A stretch of DNA of 37,030 nucleotides from NCBI GenBank assembly GCA_012837525.1, contig DUQZ01000041.1:1-37030 (forward strand), in the 5' to 3' direction. The position numbers and the translations under genes are program-made. How positions within the stretch are numbered: position 1 is the stretch's first letter; each line of letters opens with the position of its first letter. This DNA is from Clostridiales bacterium (GTDB lineage Bacteria > Bacillota > Clostridia > Christensenellales > Aristaeellaceae). The notes beneath the pieces were generated by a model that did no database searches, had not been told where the DNA came from, and worked only from the letters and a program-made list of their open reading frames with translations. Of this stretch, positions 30,615-37,030 are shown piece after piece.

Positions 30615-31823
30615 ATGAACAAGAAAATTCAGCTGGGCATCCTCTTTGGCAGCCGCGCCTGTGAGCACGAGGTGTCCATTATCAGCGCGCTGCAATTGGC
30701 CAGCATGGCCAACCCTTTCAAGTATGATGTCATCCCCATTTACATCAGCAAAAAGGGGGAGTGGTACATCGGCGGCGCTCTGTGGAAAATGGAAACCTAC
30801 CTCAATTTTGACCCGCGCAAAAGCGGCCTCACCCGGGTATTCCCGGATGTGTCCGCGCGCTCCCGCGCCTTGATGGCCTTTGAGCGCGGCGGCGTGTTCC
30901 GGGGGGAGCGCCGCTATGTGGCGGCTCGCTTGGACGCGGTTATCCCTGTTTTACACGGCCAGCACGGGGAGGACGGCAGCATGATGGGCCTGCTGGAGTT
31001 GATGGATCTGCCCTACGCCGCCACCGGGGTTGCCGGCAGCGCTGTGGGCATGGACAAAATCATGATGAAGCGTCTGTTTGACGGTTGCGGCTTCCCGGTG
31101 TTGAAGGATACCTCCTTGACCCGCAGCTTTTTTGAGCAAAATCAGGAAGAAGCCTGTTTGCAGGTGGAAAAAGCGCTGCCCTACCCCGTCTTTGTGAAGC
31201 CGGCCAATCTGGGCTCCTCCATTGGTGTGAGCCGCGCGGGCAACCGGGCGGAACTGATAGACGCGCTGGCGTTGGCTTTCACGCTGGACCGGCGTGTTTT
31301 GATTGAGCAGGGGCTGGAAGACCCGATCGAGGTCAACTGCTCTGTGCTGGGCTTTGATGAGGATGTGATGCCCTCCGTGGTGGAGATGCCTGTGCGCGAG
31401 GGCGCGCTGTTGGACTTCAAAACCAAGTACCTGGCCTCTTCCCAGCAATCCGGCATGGCGTCCCTCAGCCGGTTGATTCCCGCGCCCATCAGTGAGGAAG
31501 ACACACAAAAAGTACAGGCTATCGCGGTGGATATCTTCAAAGCGCTGGACTGCAAGGGCGTGGTCCGGGTAGATTTTATGTTGGACAGGACGGATGGCAC
31601 ACTCTACATCACTGAGATCAACACCATTCCCGGCTCCCTCGCCTTTTACCTGTGGGAGAAAACGGGGGAAGGGCTGTCCTACCGGGCCCTGATTGACCGG
31701 CTGGTGGACTGCGCTTTCGCCGCTTACGCTGAAAAAGATCGTCTGGTCACATCCTTCCAGTCTGACATCATTGCCTCTGCCATCGCCCGAAGGCAAAGCG
31801 GCGCGAAAGGCGGCAAAATGTAA
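30615..31823 (+). CDS. D-alanine--D-alanine ligase family protein
   Basis: 402 residues, longer than most Ddl (300-370). AAAGGAGG lies 5 bases before ATG 30615. The ATP-grasp fold is complete: CEHEVS at 16-21 (E19 as the D-Ala1 Glu), LHGQHGEDG at 113-121, K195 in FVKPANLGSSIGVS, KY at 271-272 in the omega loop, GVVRVDF at 315-321 and EINTIPG at 334-340. After that glycine, Ddl enzymes usually have Met-Thr then Ser-Leu with Pro. Here the sequence is SLAFYLWEK, with Tyr345 aligned to the Ser that holds the second D-Ala carboxylate. It makes a D-Ala-containing dipeptide or related ester in the cytoplasm; D-Ala-D-Ala is the default guess, but a different second substrate is possible. A tail of about 25 residues (from ~378) follows the core. 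Confidence 0.85.
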   Translation: MNKKIQLGILFGSRACEHEVSIISALQLASMANPFKYDVIPIYISKKGEWYIGGALWKMETYLNFDPRKSGLTRVFPDVSARSRALMAFERGGVFRGERRYVAARLDAVIPVLHGQHGEDGSMMGLLELMDLPYAATGVAGSAVGMDKIMMKRLFDGCGFPVLKDTSLTRSFFEQNQEEACLQVEKALPYPVFVKPANLGSSIGVSRAGNRAELIDALALAFTLDRRVLIEQGLEDPIEVNCSVLGFDEDVMPSVVEMPVREGALLDFKTKYLASSQQSGMASLSRLIPAPISEEDTQKVQAIAVDIFKALDCKGVVRVDFMLDRTDGTLYITEINTIPGSLAFYLWEKTGEGLSYRALIDRLVDCAFAAYAEKDRLVTSFQSDIIASAIARRQSGAKGGKM

Positions 31824-31833
31824 AGGAGATTGT

Positions 31834-33171
31834 ATGAACACCTACGTACAAAGCGTATTGGATGGCCTTAAACAGCGCTACGCGCACGAGACGGAATTTT
31901 TGCAGGCCGCGCAGGAGATGCTGCACAGCCTGTCCCCGGTTTTTGACCAGCATCCGGAGTTTGTTGAAGCCAACCTGCTGGAACGCTTTGTGGAGGCGGA
32001 GCGCATCATCATCTTCCGCGTGCCCTGGGTGGACGACAAAGGCCGCCCGCAGGTGAACCGCGCCTACCGCGTACAGCATTCCTCGGCCATTGGCCCCTAC
32101 AAGGGCGGCATGCGCTTTCACCCCAATGTCAATTTAAGCATTTTAAAATTTTTGGCGCTGGAACAGACGCTTAAAAACAGTTTAACTGGCCTGCCCATTG
32201 GCGGCGGCAAGGGCGGGAGCGATTTTGACCCCAAGGGCAAGTCCGAGCAGGAGGTCATGCGCTTTTGCCAAAGCCTGATGACGGAGCTGTACCGCCACAT
32301 CGGCGCCAGCGTGGACGTGCCCGCCGGCGACATCGGCGTGGGCGCGCGCGAGGTGGGCTACATGATGGGGCAGTACAAGCGGCTGGTGAACCAGTACGAC
32401 GGCACCTTTACCGGCAAGGGGCTCACCTTTGGCGGCTCCATCGGCCGCACCCAGGCGACGGGCTATGGCCTCTTGTACCTGGTGGATGCCATGCTCAAAG
32501 CCAACAAGCTGGACATCAAGGGCATGAAGGCCACCATCTCCGGTTCCGGCAATGTGGCCATTTATGCCGCGGAAAAGGCCGCTGAAATGGGCGCCAAGGT
32601 GATCGCGATGAGCGATTCCGGCGGCTGCGTTGTGGACGAGCAGGGGATCGACCTGGACGTGATGAAGCAAATCAAATTCGCGGAGCGCGGCCGCATCAGC
32701 GAATACCCGGATCGGGCAGGCCGCGGGGAGTTCCGCGGGGGCGCGGACAGCATCTGGCGCGTGCCCTGTGATTTGGCGCTGCCCTGCGCTACGCAAAATG
32801 AACTGGACTTGGACAGCGCCAAAATTCTTGTCCAAAACGGCGTAAAAGCGGTGGCAGAGGGCGCCAATATGCCCGCCACGCTGGACGCCACAGAGTTTTT
32901 CATGCAGCACAAGGTGCTGTTTGTATCCGGCAAGGCAGCCAACGCGGGCGGTGTGTCCGTCAGCGCGCTTGAGATGAGCCAGAACGCCATGCGCCTGTCC
33001 TGGGATTTTGAGGAAGTGGACAGGCAGCTAAAAGGCATCATGGAGAATATCTTTGACACCATCAGCAAAACGGCCGCCCAGTACGGCGACCCGCAGGACT
33101 ATGTCACCGGCGCCAATATCGCGGGCTTCCTGAAGGTAGCCGAAGCCATGATGGGGCAAGGGGTGGTTTAA
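31834..33171 (+). CDS. gdhA: Glutamate dehydrogenase, NADP-type (hexameric)
   Basis: 445 residues from ATG 31834, with AAAGGAG 5 bases upstream. It interconverts 2-oxoglutarate plus ammonia and glutamate. The substrate region has K90 in GPYKGGMRFHP, K114 in EQTLKNSLTGL and the catalytic K126 in PIGGGKGGSDFDP. VDVPAGDIGVGAREVGYM near 157-174 and the nucleotide fold GSGNVAIYAAE near 233-243 follow. The all-round match is to the 450-residue NADP-linked bacterial enzymes used for ammonia assimilation. It is the last gene of the MurF/Ddl operon, 10 bases after ddl, and ends at a terminator. It may be there simply by read-through; a supply of glutamate for the ligases is another reading. Confidence 0.95.
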   Translation: MNTYVQSVLDGLKQRYAHETEFLQAAQEMLHSLSPVFDQHPEFVEANLLERFVEAERIIIFRVPWVDDKGRPQVNRAYRVQHSSAIGPYKGGMRFHPNVNLSILKFLALEQTLKNSLTGLPIGGGKGGSDFDPKGKSEQEVMRFCQSLMTELYRHIGASVDVPAGDIGVGAREVGYMMGQYKRLVNQYDGTFTGKGLTFGGSIGRTQATGYGLLYLVDAMLKANKLDIKGMKATISGSGNVAIYAAEKAAEMGAKVIAMSDSGGCVVDEQGIDLDVMKQIKFAERGRISEYPDRAGRGEFRGGADSIWRVPCDLALPCATQNELDLDSAKILVQNGVKAVAEGANMPATLDATEFFMQHKVLFVSGKAANAGGVSVSALEMSQNAMRLSWDFEEVDRQLKGIMENIFDTISKTAAQYGDPQDYVTGANIAGFLKVAEAMMGQGVV

Positions 33172-33192
33172 GTACTTAAAAGCATTTCTTTC

Positions 33193-33226
33193 AACCCGGT
33201 TCGTGAACGCGATCCGGGTTTTTGTG
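33193..33226 (+). terminator. Terminator after gdhA
   Basis: AACCCGG (33193-33199) pairs with CCGGGTT (33214-33220), with TTTTT ending at 33223. The T run overlaps the start of the palindrome at 33223-33238. Confidence 0.75.
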
Positions 33227-33238
33227 ACTCATGTCACA
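33223..33238. promoter_or_regulatory. CRP/FNR-family operator palindrome
   Basis: TGTGAC-TCAT-GTCACA is a perfect 16-base palindrome and fits the TGTGA-N6-TCACA half-site pattern of CRP/FNR-family regulators, including HcpR-type nitrosative-stress regulators in anaerobes. Its centre (33230.5) is about 41.5 bases before the start site predicted from the TATCAT at 33260-33265. No regulator gene is in the window. Confidence 0.65.
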
Positions 33239-33259
33239 GATTTGCACGGCAGTTAGATG

Positions 33260-33265
33260 TATCAT
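33260..33265 (+). promoter_or_regulatory. -10 element of the DUF438 gene promoter
   Basis: TATCAT at 33260-33265, with no usable -35 at 17 bases. TTGCAC at 33242-33247 could instead pair with TACACA at 33265-33270 (17-base spacer). The 5' leader to the ATG is about 75 bases. Confidence 0.4.
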
Positions 33266-33349
33266 ACACACTGCTGGCGGTGCGCCGGCAAATACGATGA
33301 ACACGTCGCGGGGCAGGTAAAACTGCAGTCCCTGCATCAGGAGGCTATG

Positions 33350-34540
33350 ATGGCAGAGGAAATCAACAACACACAGTATCGCAAGGATCAGCTCAAACAC
33401 ATCATCCAGCAGCTGCACGAAGGCATGAGCCTGGACGAGGCGCGCGCGAAGTTCGCGTCGGTGTTCTCCCAGGTATCGGCGGAGGAGATCTCCGCGGCGG
33501 AGCAGGCTTTGATTGATGAAGGCCTGCCGGTGAGTGAGGTGCAGCGCCTGTGCGAGGTGCACGCCGCAGTGTTTGAGGACAACATCATCAACCCGGACAG
33601 CCTGCTCACAGAGCGTCCCGGCCACCCCGCGCACACCCTGATTGCGGAAAATGCCGCCATGCGTGAGCTGATCCGCGGCCTGCGCGCCTTGATGGACAGG
33701 ACGGACGGCGCGTCGCTGGAGCAGCTGCGCCAAGGCACAGCCCGCCTCAAAGGCATTGACAGCCATTATAAAATCAAGGAAAACCTGCTATTTCCCTATC
33801 TGGAAAGGGCTGGGGTGACCGGCCCGCCGCAGGTGATGTGGGGCGTGGATGACGAGATCAGGAACGAGCTGAAGGAAGCCATTTCTGCCCTCGCCCACGG
33901 CGACAACAGCAAGCTGGACCCCGTGTTCATCCGCCTGGAGGACATGGCCTTTAAGGAGGAGCAGATCCTGCTCCCAATGCTCATTGAGCGCCTGGATGAG
34001 GCTGCCTGGCGCCAGGTGGCGCAGGATACGCTGGACTTTGGCTATTTCCTCATCAGCCCGCCGCCCGCCTTCCCGGAGGTAAGCGCCGCGGCCCGGCCAG
34101 CCGCCGCCGCGCAGCCTGCCGCCTACACACCCGCTGACAGCCATGTCCAGCTGCCCACCGGTGATTTCTCTGTGGAGGAGCTGACCGCTGTTCTCAATAC
34201 CTTGCCCCTTGATATGACCTTTGTGGACAAGGACAACAAGGTACGCTTTTTCTCCCAGGGCAAGGAGCGGGCCTTCCCGCGCACCATCAGCGTGCTGGGG
34301 CGCGACGTGGCCAACTGCCACCCGCCGGCCAGCGTGCACATCGTGGAGCAGATTGTGGCCGATCTCAAGTCCGGTAAAAAGGAGCACGAGGATTTCTGGA
34401 TCCAGATGAAGGGCCAGCTGATCATGATCCGTTATTTCGCGGTGCGCTCCCCAGGCGGGGAGTTCCTGGGCGTTTTGGAAACCACCCAGAACATCGCGCC
34501 GCTCAAACTGATCGAAGGCGAAAAACGCCTGATGAGCTGA
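33350..34540 (+). CDS. DUF438-hemerythrin-PAS domain protein
   Basis: 396 residues. AGGAGG at 33339-33344 favours ATG 33350 (5-base spacing) over ATG 33347, which is only 2 bases away. Residues about 10-80 are DUF438 (LKHIIQQLHEGMSLDEARAKF, split at family landmarks). The hemerythrin-like bundle covers about 90-225, with H92, H95, H139, E144, and E203/E204 as likely di-iron ligands; MWGVDDEIR (163-171) has Asp where many relatives have His. An Ala/Pro linker (240-262) leads to a PAS domain (about 275-390: LPLDMTFVDKDNKVRFFSQG, then GRDVANCHPP). Such proteins are linked to O2 or NO sensing and iron-centre repair in anaerobes. A CRP/FNR-type site ahead of it fits redox or nitrosative control. 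Confidence 0.9.
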   Translation: MAEEINNTQYRKDQLKHIIQQLHEGMSLDEARAKFASVFSQVSAEEISAAEQALIDEGLPVSEVQRLCEVHAAVFEDNIINPDSLLTERPGHPAHTLIAENAAMRELIRGLRALMDRTDGASLEQLRQGTARLKGIDSHYKIKENLLFPYLERAGVTGPPQVMWGVDDEIRNELKEAISALAHGDNSKLDPVFIRLEDMAFKEEQILLPMLIERLDEAAWRQVAQDTLDFGYFLISPPPAFPEVSAAARPAAAAQPAAYTPADSHVQLPTGDFSVEELTAVLNTLPLDMTFVDKDNKVRFFSQGKERAFPRTISVLGRDVANCHPPASVHIVEQIVADLKSGKKEHEDFWIQMKGQLIMIRYFAVRSPGGEFLGVLETTQNIAPLKLIEGEKRLMS

Positions 34541-34565
34541 TAAACTCATACCACCCACAAAGCAA

Positions 34566-34600
34566 ACTCCCTGCTGCCAACCGGCAACAGGGAGTGTTTT
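34566..34600 (+). terminator. Terminator after the DUF438 gene
   Basis: ACTCCCTG (34566-34573) pairs with CAGGGAGT (34588-34595), and inside it TGCC pairs with GGCA across an AACC loop, with one mismatch. GTTTTATAA follows. It lies between convergent genes and mainly serves the rightward one. Confidence 0.75.
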
Positions 34601-34617
34601 ATAATCCGTAAATCGCT

Positions 34618-35760
34618 TTATTCCACCAATTTTCCCAGGATGAATACCTTCACCACTTTGCTGGCCACAGCGAAGCAATCGCCGTCCATCAGCACGATGT
34701 CCGCGTCCTTGCCCACTTCCAGGGAGCCCACGCGGTCTTCGATGCCGGAGTGGATGGCCGGATTGATGGTGATGGCCTGCAGCGCCTTGAAGGGGTCCAT
34801 GCCGTCCTTGACGGCCAGCGCGGCGCACAGGGTGAGATATTCCTGCGGGATGACCGGCGCGTCCGTGATGATGGATACCAGGCAGCCCGCCTTGTCCAGG
34901 ATGGCCGGGGTTTCAAAGGTGCGGTTGCGCAACTCAAACTTGCTGGCGGAGGAGAGGGAGGGCCCGATGGCCAGCGGCACGCCTTCACGGGCCAGGTCTT
35001 CTGCGATCAGGTGGCCTTCGGTCACGTGCTCCAGGGTGATGTCTACATCAAATTCCTTCGCGATGCGCAGCGCGGTAAAGATGTCCTCCGTCGCGTGCGC
35101 GTGGGCTTTGAGCGGCATTTCCTTGTTGATGACGGGCAGCAGGGCTTCCAGTTTCATGTCAAAGCCAGGCGCCTTGGTGGGGTCGTCTTTCGCAGCCTTT
35201 TTCTTGTCCGCGTATTCCCTGGCTTTAAACAGGGTTTCCCGCAGCTTGGCGGCCGTTGACATCCGGGTGGAGTCCCCCTTGTCGCGGTAGACGCGCTTGG
35301 GGTTCTCGCCAAAGGCGCACTTCATGCTGGTTTCCATGCGCACCACCATGTCATCCGCGCGCATGCCCACCGTTTTGACGGCCACAAAGGTGCCGCCCAG
35401 CACGTCCGCGCTGCCGGGGCCGGTGTTCACAGTGGTGACGCCTGCCAGCGCCGCGTGGCGCAGGTGCGGCTGGTTGGGCTTGAAGCCGTCAATGCCGCGC
35501 AATTGCGGGCTGATGATGTCGTTGAGCTCGTTATAGTCCATGCCCTCGTAGCCAATCCCGTAGCCGTCCAGGCCCAGGTGGCTGTGCGCGTCGATGAAGC
35601 CGGGGTAGACTAAAAGCCCCGTCGCGTCTACAACCTCTGCGCCTTTGGCGGTAATATTTTTCGCGATCTTGCTGATCTTGCCGTCTTTGATGAGGATGTC
35701 GGCTACCCTGGGTTTACGGTTGATGCCGTCGTGGATCTCGCCGCCCTTAATGATAATCAA
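34618..35760 (-). CDS. Amidohydrolase (imidazolonepropionase-like)
   Basis: 380 residues from a TTG at 35760, with AAGGAGG 7 bases upstream. It has the composite amidohydrolase layout: an N-terminal beta domain (IIIKGGEIHDG, KISKIAKNI), the metal pair H59-S-H61 in FIDAHSHLGLDG, H220 and H222 in LKAHAHATEDI, H245 in ITLEHVTEGH, and D300 in SIITDAP. The final part (VGSLEVGKDADIVLMDGD) returns to the beta domain. A carbamylated Lys is not obvious. Known relatives hydrolyse cyclic amides, N-acyl amino acids or peptides; the substrate here is not clear. No signal peptide is present. It is 12 bases downstream of a Gfo/Idh/MocA gene and shares its promoter, so the pair may act on one sugar- or cyclitol-derived compound. 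Confidence 0.88.
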   Translation of the reverse strand: MIIIKGGEIHDGINRKPRVADILIKDGKISKIAKNITAKGAEVVDATGLLVYPGFIDAHSHLGLDGYGIGYEGMDYNELNDIISPQLRGIDGFKPNQPHLRHAALAGVTTVNTGPGSADVLGGTFVAVKTVGMRADDMVVRMETSMKCAFGENPKRVYRDKGDSTRMSTAAKLRETLFKAREYADKKKAAKDDPTKAPGFDMKLEALLPVINKEMPLKAHAHATEDIFTALRIAKEFDVDITLEHVTEGHLIAEDLAREGVPLAIGPSLSSASKFELRNRTFETPAILDKAGCLVSIITDAPVIPQEYLTLCAALAVKDGMDPFKALQAITINPAIHSGIEDRVGSLEVGKDADIVLMDGDCFAVASKVVKVFILGKLVE

Positions 35761-35772
35761 GTCGCGTCCTCC

Positions 35773-36840
35773 TTATTTGGGCTTGATGGCCAGCTGGATT
35801 TCCTTGTGCGCGTCGCTGGAGTCGTAAATCGCCTGCATGATCTGCGCGGTGATGATGGCGGTGTCGATATGGCTGGGCAGCTTCTTGCCGGTCTGGACGC
35901 AATCCACAAACTCGTCAATCTCGCGCTGGAACATGTCTTTGGTTTTGAACGTGGGGGAGATGGTCTGTAGCATGCCGTCCTTGGCGGTATAAATGGTGTA
36001 GTCCCCGCCGTACTGCAGGCGGATGCCGGCCTTGTCGCCCATGAAGTCAATAAAGGTTTCCTTCACGCCGATGTTTTGCGCCCAGGCGCCGTTCATGGTG
36101 ATGACAGGGCCTTCGGTACGGATCAGCGCGGTTACGGCGTCGTCCACATCATAGATGCCGCCGGGGATGTGCGGGCCGGCCCACATGTCGGTGTAGGTGT
36201 AGTTTTCAATGTCCACACCAAGCTTGCAGAAGGCTTCGCCGCTGACGGTCTTGGGCTTGGGGTCGCCGCAGCAGTACATCACAATGTCCAGGTAGTGCAC
36301 GCCCCAGTCAATCAGGGCGCCGCCGCCTGCGATGGCCTTGGTGGTAAAGGCGCCGCCCAGGCCGGGGATGGACCGGTGCGCGCGGAAGGAGACATACACC
36401 TGGTAGATCTCGCCCAATTCGCCGTTGTCAATATGCTGTTTGATCCGGCGGACGGAGTCGTTGAAGCGGTTGACCACGCCGATGTTGAGCGTCATGCCCG
36501 TCTCATGCTGCACGCGCTGCATCTCCAGCGCCTCACTCAGCGTGCGCGCCGCCGGCTTTTCGCACAGCACATGTTTGCCCGCGCGCATGCAGTCAATGGC
36601 AATCTGCGCGTGCACGTTGTTGGGGGTACAGATGCTGACGGCGGTGACTTCCGGGTCCTTCAAAATCTCGTGATAGTCCGTCACTGCCTTGCCCACGCCG
36701 TAGTCCTTCACGGCTTTTTCGGCGCGCTCGGGGATGATGTCGCAGAAATAGGCGATTTCCGCGTCCTTGTTGTTCATGTAACTGGGGATATGGGCCGCGT
36801 TGGCAATGGTACCGCAGCCAATGACCGCAACTTTCATCAT
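35773..36840 (-). CDS. Gfo/Idh/MocA family oxidoreductase
   Basis: 355 residues from ATG 36840, with AGGAGG 7 bases upstream. An upstream frame extension to 36975 overlaps the promoter. The Rossmann fold opens with AVIGCGTIANAAHIP (5-19). CTPNNVHAQIA (71-81) and CEKP (93-96) mark the NAD(P) site, with the catalytic Lys in EKP. The substrate domain has GALIDWGVHYLDIVMY (174-189), with D178 and H182. The family oxidises or reduces sugars, inositols and amino sugars, and some members cleave glycosides by a transient redox step. The exact substrate cannot be told. It is the first gene of a two-gene unit with the amidohydrolase. Confidence 0.92.
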   Translation of the reverse strand: MMKVAVIGCGTIANAAHIPSYMNNKDAEIAYFCDIIPERAEKAVKDYGVGKAVTDYHEILKDPEVTAVSICTPNNVHAQIAIDCMRAGKHVLCEKPAARTLSEALEMQRVQHETGMTLNIGVVNRFNDSVRRIKQHIDNGELGEIYQVYVSFRAHRSIPGLGGAFTTKAIAGGGALIDWGVHYLDIVMYCCGDPKPKTVSGEAFCKLGVDIENYTYTDMWAGPHIPGGIYDVDDAVTALIRTEGPVITMNGAWAQNIGVKETFIDFMGDKAGIRLQYGGDYTIYTAKDGMLQTISPTFKTKDMFQREIDEFVDCVQTGKKLPSHIDTAIITAQIMQAIYDSSDAHKEIQLAIKPK

Positions 36841-36865
36841 CAGATGTCCTCCTGCTTTTTGTTCA

Positions 36866-36894
36866 AGAATACCACAGTTGCAGTGTCTTCTCAA
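36866..36894 (-). promoter_or_regulatory. Promoter of the Gfo/Idh/MocA-amidohydrolase unit
   Basis: On the reverse strand TTGAGA (36894-36889), a 17-base spacer and TATTCT (36871-36866), with TGG before the -10. It lies 25 bases ahead of the ATG at 36840. Confidence 0.6.
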
Positions 36895-37030
36895 TGCGGC
36901 GCCAAAAGATGTTCCCGCCAGCGGGCGAAAAACGTCCCAGCAAAAAGCAAGGGCCGTGAAATAAAACGGTAACATGCCGCGTTCTATGTACAGTGTTGTC
37001 CGGCGTGAAGGTTTTCCGTTTGCGGGAGGA
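36895..37030. other. Right-edge intergenic region
   Basis: No gene is recognised here. The last seven bases are GGGAGGA (37024-37030), a likely ribosome site for a rightward gene that starts just outside the window. No convincing promoter or hairpin was seen. Confidence 0.4.

Noticed and set aside
15322-31823. A vancomycin-resistance cluster suggested by VanW, MurF and Ddl homologues
   Set aside because: There is no VanH, VanX or VanRS, the VanW genes lie in a separate operon on the other strand, and the Ddl motifs are not of the VanA type. VanW names alone do not imply resistance.
31834-33171. Glutamate dehydrogenase as an essential part of the MurF/Ddl system
   Set aside because: Co-transcription is likely, but gdhA is a common central-metabolism gene that could sit there by read-through. 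Its inclusion is noted without a functional claim.

Overview
The window is a dense stretch of chromosome with 33 protein genes, one of them cut by the left edge. I see no rRNA, tRNA, CRISPR array, phage gene or transposase. GC content is high. Shine-Dalgarno sites are strong (AAGGAGG type), starts are often TTG or GTG, and signal peptides are of the MKKL...AFA type. An isoprenoid (DXP) pathway gene, a flavodiiron protein, an Fe-S aldo/keto reductase and a dxs-tlyA pair point to an anaerobic, monoderm, Clostridia-like bacterium, probably an uncultured gut or digester lineage. This placement is inferred from gene content; no marker RNA is present to confirm it.

Layout. 1-1626 (-): peptide-type ABC transporter binding protein, open at the edge. 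1907-4998 (+): flavodiiron protein fprA, a CBM9-like protein and a serine hydrolase. 5111-8902 (+): Fe-S aldo/keto reductase, lgt, a second serine hydrolase, recX. 8844-12510 (-): recD2, comF and tcdA, transcribed in that order. 12593-15261 (+): dxs and tlyA. 15322-20570 (-): six-gene envelope operon read as GT2-GtrA glycosyltransferase, NAGPA-type phosphodiester glycosidase, a degenerate Lgt paralogue, DUF896 and two tandem VanW proteins. 20744-24908 (+): Eis-like acetyltransferase, then an MMPL/RND permease with a secreted partner. 24995-25158: a 164-base fold-back element just ahead of an ECF sigma factor, followed by a zinc-finger anti-sigma/DUF4349 fusion and a SIMPL protein (25176-27596, +). 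27715-33171 (+): GNAT, alpha/beta hydrolase, a membrane-anchored MurF-like ligase, a Ddl-like ligase and glutamate dehydrogenase in one operon. 33350-34540 (+): DUF438-hemerythrin-PAS protein behind a perfect CRP/FNR-type palindrome. 34618-36840 (-): Gfo/Idh/MocA oxidoreductase and an amidohydrolase.

Genes are packed very tightly: eleven junctions are four-base stop/start overlaps (ATGA, GTGA or TTGA), so translational coupling looks like the rule here.

The two most promising unexplained systems are both envelope-related. One is the 27715-33171 operon. Its MurF-like ligase has a membrane module in place of the UDP-MurNAc-binding domain, and its Ddl partner keeps the first D-Ala site but has a changed acceptor-end motif. 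This suggests a dipeptide made and attached to an acceptor other than the normal Park nucleotide. The other is the 20570-15322 operon, which joins polyprenyl-glycosyltransferase, phosphodiester glycosidase, VanW and non-catalytic Lgt-like functions. Regulatory points worth a look are the apparently leaderless recD2 transcript, back-to-back with the dxs promoter, and the class II CRP/FNR-like site.
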